Source: Citrobacter rodentium NBRC 105723 = DSM 16636
Lineage (GTDB): Bacteria > Pseudomonadota > Gammaproteobacteria > Enterobacterales > Enterobacteriaceae
Direction: 5' to 3'
Length of the DNA stretch: 64,000 nucleotides
NCBI RefSeq assembly: GCF_021278985.1
Contig: NZ_CP082833.1
Coordinates: 1,240,001 to 1,304,000 of the forward strand
The notes beneath the pieces are model-generated. The model worked only from the letters and a program-made list of their open reading frames with translations, did not search any database and was not told where the DNA came from. The translations under genes and the position numbers were made by a program. This document shows positions 57,683 to 64,000 of the stretch, piece after piece (positions within the stretch are counted from its first letter, which is position 1; each line of letters begins with the position of its first letter).

Positions 57683-59377
57683 TTATTCCCCCACCATCTC
57701 AGTATTTGCCGCGCCCGGCGGCACCATCGGATAAACTTTCTCTTCAGCATCAATGCGCACGTGGATCAGCGCCGGACCCGGACGGCTGATAATCGCCTGC
57801 AGTGCCGCCTGCGGATCGGCTTCATTGTTTAAATCACAGGTTTCCAGGCCAAATCCGGCGGCAATCTGCATAAAGTTAATCATCCCCGGATAGGTGGCGG
57901 CAAACACCCCCTGCTTGTAGAACAGGCTCTGCTGCTGATGCACCAGCCCCAGCGCTTCGTTGTTCATCAGGATGATTTTCACGTCCAGTTGGTTTTCACT
58001 GGCGGTCGCCATCTCCTGAATGTTCATCATCAGGCTGCCGTCGCCGGAGAAGCACAGCACTTTCTTGTCCGGGTTCGCCAGCGCCGCGCCAATCGCCGCT
58101 GGCAGGCCAAAGCCCATCGTGCCCAGCCCGCCGGAGGTCAGCCACTGGTGCGGACGGTTCAGCGGATACGCCTGCGCCGCCCACATCTGGTGCTGCCCCA
58201 CGTCGGTGGTTATAATCGCGCTGTCGTCCACGCAGGCGGCCACCGCGTTAATCAGCCCGTAGTGGCTGAGCGGATCGCTCTCCTGCGGAATGGTACAGGG
58301 AAACTCGCGCTGCAAATCGCTCACCAGCTGATGCCACTCCGTGCGCGGCTGCGCCTCAATCTGCGGAATTAACTGCGCCAGCACCTCGTCCACGTCCGCC
58401 TGAATAGCCACGTGCGGCTGCTTGATTTTACCCAGCTCGGCGCGATCGATATCCACATGGATAATTTTGGCGTTCGGGCAGAACTGCTCGGTTTTGCCAA
58501 TCGCCCGGTCATCAAAACGCGCCCCCAGCACCACCAGCAGATCGGCCTCCTGCAGGATATAGTTAGTGCTGCGCGCGCCGTGCATCCCCAGCATTCCCAG
58601 CGACAACGGATGCGCCTTCGGCAACATGCCCAGCGCCATCAGCGTCATGGTGGTCGGCAACTGCGCTTTTTCCGCCAGTTCGCGCACCCGCTCAGGCGCA
58701 TTGATCACCCCGCCGCCGAGATACAGCACCGGACGCTTCGCCGCGTTAATCATTGCCGCCGCGTCGCGAACGTGCTGTTCGCTGAAGGCAGGCGCCGCCA
58801 TTTTTTCCGCCGGAGCCGGGATCTCTTCTGGCTCGAATACCGCCGTTTGCACATCCTTAGGTATGTCTATCCACACCGGGCCAGGGCGTCCCGACTGAGC
58901 GAGACGAAAGGCGTCGCTCATCACCTGCGGAAGTTCGTCGATGTGTCTGACCAGATAGTTGTGTTTGGTGATGGGGATAGAGATGCCGTAGGTGTCCACT
59001 TCCTGGAAAGCGTCGGTGCCGATCATCGAGGCCGGAACCTGTCCGGTGATGCAGATCAGCGGAATGGAATCCAGACGCGCATCGGCAATAGCGGTGACCA
59101 GGTTAGTCGCGCCCGGCCCGCTACAGGCCATGCAAACCGCCGGTTTACCGTCGGTGCGCGCCATGCCCTGAGCAATAAATCCCGCCCCCTGCTCATGTCG
59201 CGCCAGGATATGGCGGATTTGCGTGCTCTGGCTTAAGGCGTCGTAGACGGGCAGGATCGACCCGCCGGGAATACCGGTAACGATCTGAATGCCCTGACGC
59301 TCCAGGAAATGAACGATAAATTCAGCGCCGGTAAAGCGCTTACGCGTGGATGCGGATGTTGTGCCCGAACTTGCCAT
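57683..59377 (-). CDS. ilvB: Acetolactate synthase I catalytic subunit IlvB
   Basis: 564 residues, a thiamine-diphosphate enzyme. The catalytic Glu is in ILARHEQGAGFIAQGMAR; the TPP/Mg motif runs FSGDGSLMMNIQEMATA to ILMNNEALG. It makes acetolactate or acetohydroxybutyrate for valine, leucine and isoleucine synthesis. Expression is attenuated by the leader peptide IvbL. Confidence 0.97.
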   Translation of the reverse strand: MASSGTTSASTRKRFTGAEFIVHFLERQGIQIVTGIPGGSILPVYDALSQSTQIRHILARHEQGAGFIAQGMARTDGKPAVCMACSGPGATNLVTAIADARLDSIPLICITGQVPASMIGTDAFQEVDTYGISIPITKHNYLVRHIDELPQVMSDAFRLAQSGRPGPVWIDIPKDVQTAVFEPEEIPAPAEKMAAPAFSEQHVRDAAAMINAAKRPVLYLGGGVINAPERVRELAEKAQLPTTMTLMALGMLPKAHPLSLGMLGMHGARSTNYILQEADLLVVLGARFDDRAIGKTEQFCPNAKIIHVDIDRAELGKIKQPHVAIQADVDEVLAQLIPQIEAQPRTEWHQLVSDLQREFPCTIPQESDPLSHYGLINAVAACVDDSAIITTDVGQHQMWAAQAYPLNRPHQWLTSGGLGTMGFGLPAAIGAALANPDKKVLCFSGDGSLMMNIQEMATASENQLDVKIILMNNEALGLVHQQQSLFYKQGVFAATYPGMINFMQIAAGFGLETCDLNNEADPQAALQAIISRPGPALIHVRIDAEEKVYPMVPPGAANTEMVGE

Positions 59378-59427
59378 GCTCCAGTCCTTTTCTTCTTGGC
59401 CGGGGCGCCGGGCAGGTCTCTAAACGA

Positions 59428-59460
59428 AAAACCCCGCCTGGTTTGCGCCGGCGGGGTTTT
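59428..59460 (-). terminator. ilvB attenuator
   Basis: Stem AAAACCCCGCC / GGCGGGGTTTT followed by T's on the minus strand, between ivbL and ilvB. It is the transcription attenuator controlled by ribosome position on the Val-rich leader. Confidence 0.92.
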
Positions 59461-59483
59461 GGAATCGTGTGTTGTTCCGGACC

Positions 59484-59582
59484 CTACGGCGCATTGCCGA
59501 CGACCACCACCACACGCACGACGACCGCTGCGCTGGATGGCGCAGTGTTTAGTAGGGTCGCAGTCAGCATGGAAGGGTTCAT
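59484..59582 (-). CDS. ivbL: ilvB operon leader peptide IvbL
   Basis: 32 residues: MNPSMLTATLLNTAPSSAAV then a run of valines broken by one Arg and ending GNAP. A second ATG four codons later is in frame; the longer form has the usual 32-residue length. The valine codons make attenuation respond to charged tRNA-Val and tRNA-Leu. Too short to be seen by ordinary gene calling. Confidence 0.93.
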   Translation of the reverse strand: MNPSMLTATLLNTAPSSAAVVVRVVVVVGNAP

Positions 59583-59714
59583 TAGGGACCTTGTCTGTTT
59601 AATCATTAACAGGATTTATACAAGCACAGCTTGTTAAGCGAGACAATGGAAAAATATTCATCTGTGCGAAAATGCGTCAACGATCACATTTCAGTAAGAA
59701 AAAGCGCCAGAAAC

Positions 59715-59788
59715 AAAAAACCCCGCCGGAGCGAGGTTTTTCAGCGTAATGCGGTTGGTGGCCGCAAAGCACACTGTGTTATGTCAAC
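59715..59788 (-). ncRNA. istR: IstR-1 antisense/small RNA
   Basis: The minus strand from 59788 starts GTTGACATAACACAGTGTGC and ends at a hairpin ACCTCGCTCCGGCGGGGT plus T run near 59715, about 74 nt, as for IstR-1. 22 bases (59768-59789) are identical to 60018-60039 in the tisB transcript, so the RNA is perfectly complementary to the tisB leader. IstR-1 blocks the ribosome standby site of tisB mRNA. Confidence 0.92.
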
Positions 59789-59885
59789 AGCGAAAGTATA
59801 CGCGTTCTGTGACGAACACGCAATTTCGGCGCGAATTTTGACGTTTTTGAGTATGGACCAGAAGTTTTCTTCTGTCCATAAATTA

Positions 59886-59901
59886 CTGTTCATCCATACA
59901 G
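59886..59901 (+). promoter_or_regulatory. LexA box of the tisB promoter
   Basis: CTGTTCATCCATACAG is a perfect CTGT-N8-ACAG SOS box. A TATAAT -10 element lies at about 59910-59915. It gives SOS induction of tisB. Confidence 0.92.
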
Positions 59902-60017
59902 TGTTTATCTATAATGACGTTGTACACAGAGTGTCAGGTGGGGCCGCATCGTTACCCGGCGCAACTAAGTCCTGGCTGAAACGGGTGGTGCCGTCAGCGC
60001 CTTAACCCCCCCCGGTG

Positions 60018-60039
60018 AGCACACTGTGTTATGTCAACA
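60018..60039 (+). promoter_or_regulatory. IstR-1 pairing site in the tisB leader
   Basis: AGCACACTGTGTTATGTCAA plus CA, identical to the istR template at 59768-59789, 68 bases before tisB. It is the standby/antisense target. Confidence 0.88.
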
Positions 60040-60106
60040 AAGGTGCTGGCAACAGGCGGCGGAAAGGCACGTCAGCACCGTGCTCCTTTTACCAGAGGAG
60101 ACGCGT

Positions 60107-60196
60107 ATGAGCCTCGTGGATATTATTATTCTTATCCTGAAACTCATTGTTGCAGTGATGCAACTGCTTGATGCTGTTCTGAAATACTTTAAGTGA
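60107..60196 (+). CDS. tisB: TisB membrane toxin (type I toxin-antitoxin)
   Basis: 29 residues, MSLVDIIILILKLIVAVMQL to LDAVLKYFK, a single amphipathic membrane helix. AGAGGAG lies six bases before the ATG. It depolarises the inner membrane and promotes persistence after SOS induction. Compared with the E. coli protein I remember it differs at several positions while keeping the charge pattern. A terminator follows. Confidence 0.94.
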   Translation: MSLVDIIILILKLIVAVMQLLDAVLKYFK

Positions 60197-60215
60197 TTCA
60201 GATTCAAGCCGCACC

Positions 60216-60243
60216 AAAGGGGAGCGGGCAACCGCTCCCCTTT
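60216..60243 (+). terminator. tisB terminator
   Basis: Perfect stem AAAGGGGAGCGG / CCGCTCCCCTTT with a four-base loop, 20 bases after the tisB stop. Confidence 0.9.
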
Positions 60244-60314
60244 CACATCTGGCAGATGCTTACGCCTGCGGGTTATGTTACGTTTTTATGACGTCCGCTA
60301 ACGATGCCTGAATC

Positions 60315-61148
60315 ATGACCCTTTCCGTTTTCTGCATTTTGCTGTTTGCCGCGCTGCTGCACGCCAGCTGGAACGCTATCGTCAAAGCAGGAAACAATAA
60401 GCTGTATGCGGCTATCAGCGTCAGCGGTTCTGCGGCGCTAATGGCGCTGATTTTCCTGCCGTTCGCGCCGCAGCCTTCCACTGCCAGCATCCCGTTTTTA
60501 GCCGCATCCACCGCGCTCCAGGTGATCTACACCGTGCTGGTCGCCCGAACCTACCAGGTTTCGGATATGAGCCAGACCTATCCGCTGATGCGCGGCACCG
60601 CGCCGCTGCTGGTGGCGATAATCAGCGTACTGTTCCTCGGCGACAGCCTGTCGTCAGTGGCATGGGCGGGCATCGCGGTGATCTGCCTGGCGATCCTCGG
60701 GATGGCTTTTAATGGTCGCGCCAGTTCGCAGCGCGGCATTGTGCTGGCACTGATTAACGCCTGCTTTATCGCCGGTTATACGCTGGTTGACGGCACCGGG
60801 GTCAGGGTGTCGGAAACCGCGCTGGGCTATACGCTGTGGACCTTTTTCCTCAACGGTTCATGTCTGCTGGGCTGGGCGATGGTGGCCCGGCGGCGTGAAG
60901 CGGCGCGCTATCTGGCGCAGCACTGGAAGAAAGGGATTTTCGGCGGCATTGGCACAATGGGCTCTTACGGACTGGCGCTGTGGGTAATGACCCAGGCGCC
61001 GCTGGCGGTGGTCGCCGCGCTGCGGGAAACTTCAATTCTGTTTGGCGCGCTGATCGCCTGGCTGCTGCTGAAAGAGCGGGTGGCGGGCCTGCGGCTGGTC
61101 GCCGCCGGTGGGATCGCTGCCGGGGCGATTCTGTTACGCCTGTCGTGA
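60315..61148 (+). CDS. EamA/DMT-family transporter
   Basis: 277 residues with about ten hydrophobic segments in two EamA halves (FAALLHASWNAIVKAG at the start; LRETSILFGALIAWLLLKER in the second half). It is an inner-membrane exporter of unknown substrate. It stands alone between tisB and the REP/heptamer region. Confidence 0.88.
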   Translation: MTLSVFCILLFAALLHASWNAIVKAGNNKLYAAISVSGSAALMALIFLPFAPQPSTASIPFLAASTALQVIYTVLVARTYQVSDMSQTYPLMRGTAPLLVAIISVLFLGDSLSSVAWAGIAVICLAILGMAFNGRASSQRGIVLALINACFIAGYTLVDGTGVRVSETALGYTLWTFFLNGSCLLGWAMVARRREAARYLAQHWKKGIFGGIGTMGSYGLALWVMTQAPLAVVAALRETSILFGALIAWLLLKERVAGLRLVAAGGIAAGAILLRLS

Positions 61149-61161
61149 GGGCCGCTCTGCT

Positions 61162-61192
61162 TGCCGGATGGCGGCTACGCCTTATCCGGCCT
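61162..61192. repeat. REP element
   Basis: TGCCGGATGGCGGCTACGCC followed by TTATCCGGCCTAC, a REP hairpin left of the heptamer array. Confidence 0.8.
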
Positions 61193-61193
61193 A

Positions 61194-61235
61194 CGGTTTG
61201 TGGTTTGTGGTTTGTGGTTTGTGGTTTGTGGTTTG
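61194..61235 (+). repeat. Tandem heptanucleotide array, TGGTTTG x 5 plus one variant
   Basis: Five exact copies of TGGTTTG at 61201-61235, preceded by CGGTTTG. It lies between two REP elements in a non-coding gap. Confidence 0.95.
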
Positions 61236-61236
61236 T

Positions 61237-61315
61237 AATCCGTAGGCCCGGTAAGCGACAGCGCCACCGGGCATTTTGTCGGATGGCGGCTACGCCTTAT
61301 CCAGCCTACGAATCA
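61237..61315. repeat. REP/BIME element
   Basis: GTAGGCCCGGTAAGCGACAG and facing CGGATGGCGGCTACGCCTTA make a second REP pair right of the heptamer array. Confidence 0.8.
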
Positions 61316-61517
61316 CATTTTGCAGCCAGCGGATCGCCCATTGCAGTCCGGCAACATTTATTGCCGCTATTTGTTTACATTTCCTGCCGTTCCCCGCTTA
61401 TACATTCCAGCCTGCAAACTGGCCTTCTGCTTTTTGTGTGGTAGATTTCACTCGAATTTGCGGCGTAATGCAGCACCTTATCCTTAATTTTCATCTTTTT
61501 TAAAAGTAATCAGCGAA

Positions 61518-62702
61518 ATGAAAAGGCAGAGAAGCGTCAATTTGTTGTTGATGTTGGTATTACTTGTGGCTGTGGGTCAGATGGCGCAAACCATTTATAT
61601 CCCCGCCATCGCCGATATGGCGCGCGACCTGAACGTTCGCGAAGGCGCGGTTCAGAGCGTGATGGCGGCCTATCTGCTGACCTACGGCGTGTCGCAACTG
61701 TTCTATGGCCCGCTGTCTGATCGCGTGGGTCGCCGCCCGGTGAGCCTCATCGGTATGACCGTTTTTATGCTTGCCACCCTCATCGCCATAACCACCCACA
61801 GCCTGACGGTATTGATTGCCGCCAGCGCGCTACAGGGAATGGGCACCGGCGTCGGCGGGGTGATGGCGCGTACCCTGCCGCGCGATCTGTATGAAGGCAC
61901 ACAGCTGCGCCACGCCAACAGCCTGCTGAATATGGGGATTCTGGTCAGCCCGCTGCTGGCGCCGCTGATTGGCGGGATGCTGGATACAATGTGGAACTGG
62001 CGCGCCTGTTACGCTTTTCTGCTCGTCCTCTGCGCGGGTGTCACCTTCAGCATGGCGCGCTGGATGCCGGAAACCCGCCCGGCTGATGCGCCGCGCACGC
62101 GGCTTATCGCCAGCTATAAGACCCTGTTTGGCAACGGCGCGTTTAACTGCTATCTGCTGATGCTAATCGGCGGTCTGGCCGGAATCGCGGTGTTTGAAGC
62201 CTGTTCCGGGGTGCTGATGGGCGCAGTGTTAGGCTTAAGCAGTATGGTGGTCAGTATCCTGTTTATTCTGCCTATTCCGGCGGCCTTTTTCGGCGCGTGG
62301 TTTGCCGGTCGGCCAAACAAGCGTTTCGCCACGCTGATGTGGCAGTCGGTGATGAGCTGTCTGCTGGCGGGGCTGATGATGTGGATCCCCGGCTGGTTCG
62401 GGGTGATGAACGTCTGGACGCTGCTGATCCCCGCCGCGCTGTTTTTCTTCGGCGCCGGGATGCTGTTCCCGCTGGCGACCAGCGGCGCGATGGAGCCGTT
62501 TCCGTTCCTCGCCGGTACGGCGGGCGCGCTGGTCGGCGGCCTGCAAAACATCGGTTCCGGGGTGCTTGCCTGGCTTTCGGCGATGCTGCCACAGACCGGT
62601 CAGGGTAGCCTCGGTCTTTTAATGACCCTGATGGGGCTGCTGATTTTACTCTGCTGGCTGCCGCTGGCGGCGCGCGTGTCGCATCAGGGACAGGCAATTT
62701 AA
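61518..62702 (+). CDS. emrD: Multidrug efflux transporter EmrD (MFS)
   Basis: 394 residues, twelve membrane segments, starting MKRQRSVNLLLMLVLLVAVG. The MFS motif FYGPLSDRVGRRPVSL is in loop 2-3. EmrD exports uncouplers and amphipathic drugs. It follows the ilvB region as in E. coli; here dsdC comes next. Confidence 0.96.
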   Translation: MKRQRSVNLLLMLVLLVAVGQMAQTIYIPAIADMARDLNVREGAVQSVMAAYLLTYGVSQLFYGPLSDRVGRRPVSLIGMTVFMLATLIAITTHSLTVLIAASALQGMGTGVGGVMARTLPRDLYEGTQLRHANSLLNMGILVSPLLAPLIGGMLDTMWNWRACYAFLLVLCAGVTFSMARWMPETRPADAPRTRLIASYKTLFGNGAFNCYLLMLIGGLAGIAVFEACSGVLMGAVLGLSSMVVSILFILPIPAAFFGAWFAGRPNKRFATLMWQSVMSCLLAGLMMWIPGWFGVMNVWTLLIPAALFFFGAGMLFPLATSGAMEPFPFLAGTAGALVGGLQNIGSGVLAWLSAMLPQTGQGSLGLLMTLMGLLILLCWLPLAARVSHQGQAI

Positions 62703-62719
62703 CCCAGGCATGGCCGGAT

Positions 62720-63649
62720 TTACCGTCCGGCCTGTTCGTGCAGCCAGCCGATAAACGCCTCGATTTTCGGCCACTGCCTGCCGGGCAATGTCGTCATGTA
62801 GTAATGCTGATGGCAGGTTAACGTCATCTCACCGAACGGGGCCACCAGTTCGCCGCTCTCCAGACGTTTCTGCACCAGCCGCTTCCGCCCCATCGCCACG
62901 CCAATATGATTCATCGCGGCAATGACCGCTAAATCAGAGCGATCGAAACCAATTCCCGACGATTGCGGCAAAGTCACCTCAAAATGCCGCGCCCAGCTGA
63001 ACCACTCATCGGTTCCCGAATCATTGCTCCACGCCTGGCGATCGTGCAGTAGCGTACAGTGACGCAGGCTGGCCAACCGCCCGTCTAACCCGAAGCGACG
63101 CGCGTAGTCCGGCGTGCATACCGGCAGAATGGCCTCATCCATCAAAAAATGGTGAGTCAACTGCGCCGACGGCCCATCGTCGAAGTAGATCGCCAGATCG
63201 ACCCCGGCTCGCTGTAGGTTAACGTTGTCGTTTCCGGTGAGGATCGTCAGAGAAATAGCGGGGTAGCGGCGGGTAAAATCACCCAGCGCGGGCACCAGCC
63301 AGCATTGCGCAATCGACGGTCGCGAATAGACGGTCAGGGTGCCGGACAGCTCCTGATTTTTGATATCGAGAATTTCCTGGTTCAGCGTATCCAGCGATGT
63401 CTTTAGCGCCCAGAACACCCGCTTGCCTTCATGGGTCAGCTCAACTTTACGGTGCGACCGCACAAACAGCTGAATGCCCAGCTCCTCTTCAAGTTGGTTA
63501 ATACGATGGCTGATGGCGCCCGGCGTAAGAGAGAGTTCCTCAGCCGCCATCGCGAACGATTGATGCCGGGCCGCCACTTCGAAAGTGTAGAGTTTAGAGA
63601 GCTGCCAGCCGTTCAGTAGCCGGTTACGTCCCTCGCGAACGGGTTCCAT
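62720..63649 (-). CDS. dsdC: LysR-type activator DsdC
   Basis: About 309 residues from MEPVREGRNRLLNGWQLSKL at 63649; an open extension to 63727 is not conserved. The N-terminal helix-turn-helix (HQSFAMAAEELSLTPGAISH) precedes a LysR effector domain (GIGFDRSDLAVIAAMNHIGV). It activates dsdX-dsdA in response to D-serine and is divergent from dsdX. Confidence 0.95.
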   Translation of the reverse strand: MEPVREGRNRLLNGWQLSKLYTFEVAARHQSFAMAAEELSLTPGAISHRINQLEEELGIQLFVRSHRKVELTHEGKRVFWALKTSLDTLNQEILDIKNQELSGTLTVYSRPSIAQCWLVPALGDFTRRYPAISLTILTGNDNVNLQRAGVDLAIYFDDGPSAQLTHHFLMDEAILPVCTPDYARRFGLDGRLASLRHCTLLHDRQAWSNDSGTDEWFSWARHFEVTLPQSSGIGFDRSDLAVIAAMNHIGVAMGRKRLVQKRLESGELVAPFGEMTLTCHQHYYMTTLPGRQWPKIEAFIGWLHEQAGR

Positions 63650-63878
63650 TGTTGCCTCGGTAGTACAGAAAGTCATTGGTAAAGTGTAAAAAATCGAGCG
63701 CAAAAATTCAGCAATAAGATGAGCCATAGTGAATCACCTCGCAAATAAGCACCTTTTTTCGACCTGTATCACCTGTTTGATTCAATCTGATTCATGTGAA
63801 GGCATATTTATATCGTTTGTCAGCACGCGCTGTTTTTTTATCCAATGGAGGGAGATAAATCACAGGGCAAGGTGAGAT
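63650..63878. promoter_or_regulatory. dsdC-dsdX divergent promoter region
   Basis: A 229-bp gap between divergent genes, with imperfect palindromic sequence around TTGATTCAATCTGATTCA (about 63777-63794) that could bind DsdC. Assignment from position only. Confidence 0.45.
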
Positions 63879-64000
63879 ATGCACTCTCAAATCTGGGTTG
63901 TGAGCACGCTGCTGGTAAGCATCGTGTTAATTGTATTGACCATCGTGAAATTCAAATTCCACCCGTTTCTGGCGCTGCTGCTCGCCAGCTTCTTCGTGGG
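63879..64000 (+). CDS. dsdX: D-serine transporter DsdX (5' end, runs off window)
   Basis: 41 codons visible, MHSQIWVVSTLLVSIVLIVL then VKFKFHPFLALLLASFFVG, matching the start of the GntP-family D-serine permease. dsdC beside it supports the name. Confidence 0.9.
   Translation, partial: MHSQIWVVSTLLVSIVLIVLTIVKFKFHPFLALLLASFFV

Noticed and set aside
61194..61235. Possible CRISPR-like array
   Set aside because: Repeats are seven bases with no spacers; it is a simple tandem repeat.

Overview
The backbone genes are enterobacterial and of the Salmonella/Citrobacter type: cigR-yicL, nepI-yicN, uhpTCBA, ilvBN with its leader ivbL, istR/tisB, emrD and dsdC-dsdX. The accessory genes encode relatives of attaching/effacing effectors (an NleG U-box protein, three WxxxE proteins, an EspO/OspE-like protein) and a serine-protease autotransporter. 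I infer a Citrobacter rodentium-like A/E pathogen as the best guess. A diverged Salmonella such as S. bongori is the alternative. This rests on recognised protein families, not on a database match.

Layout. 1-8.0 kb: the 5' part of a SPATE autotransporter on the minus strand, then a complete six-gene chaperone-usher fimbrial operon. 8.0-18.4 kb: cigR, yicL, a GNAT gene, a LacI-controlled beta-glucoside PTS cluster (IIB, IIC, 6-phospho-beta-glucosidase, IIA, outer-membrane porin), nepI and a 5'-truncated yicN. 18.4-52.2 kb: a composite, AT-rich island lying between broken yicN and uhpT. 52.3-64 kb: uhpT-uhpC-uhpB-uhpA, ilvN-ilvB-ivbL, istR/tisB, a DMT transporter, emrD, dsdC and the start of dsdX.

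The island is a mosaic of plasmid debris and virulence cargo. From left to right it holds finO and traX pseudogenes of an F-like plasmid; a three-gene type I secretion operon (C39-peptidase ABC exporter, HlyD-type adaptor, and a 190-aa candidate substrate with a bacteriocin-like leader); a umuD-like gene; an IS4-family element with 12-bp target duplications; and a block of candidate type III effectors mixed with IS3 and IS200/IS605 debris. These are followed by umuC, rpn and tyrosine-recombinase fragments, a very large intimin/invasin-like gene broken by one frameshift, ISNCY debris and a second adaptor pseudogene. At the right end is an Rhs locus with two different C-terminal toxin-like tips, each followed at once by its own candidate immunity gene. 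An IS66-family element with a perfect 8-bp target duplication separates the Rhs core from its first tip.

The strongest candidates for something undescribed are the type I secretion operon and its unusual Gly-Cys-Gly leader substrate, the Rhs tip paired with a small multi-pass membrane protein, and a permuted papain-like candidate effector at 31917-32495.
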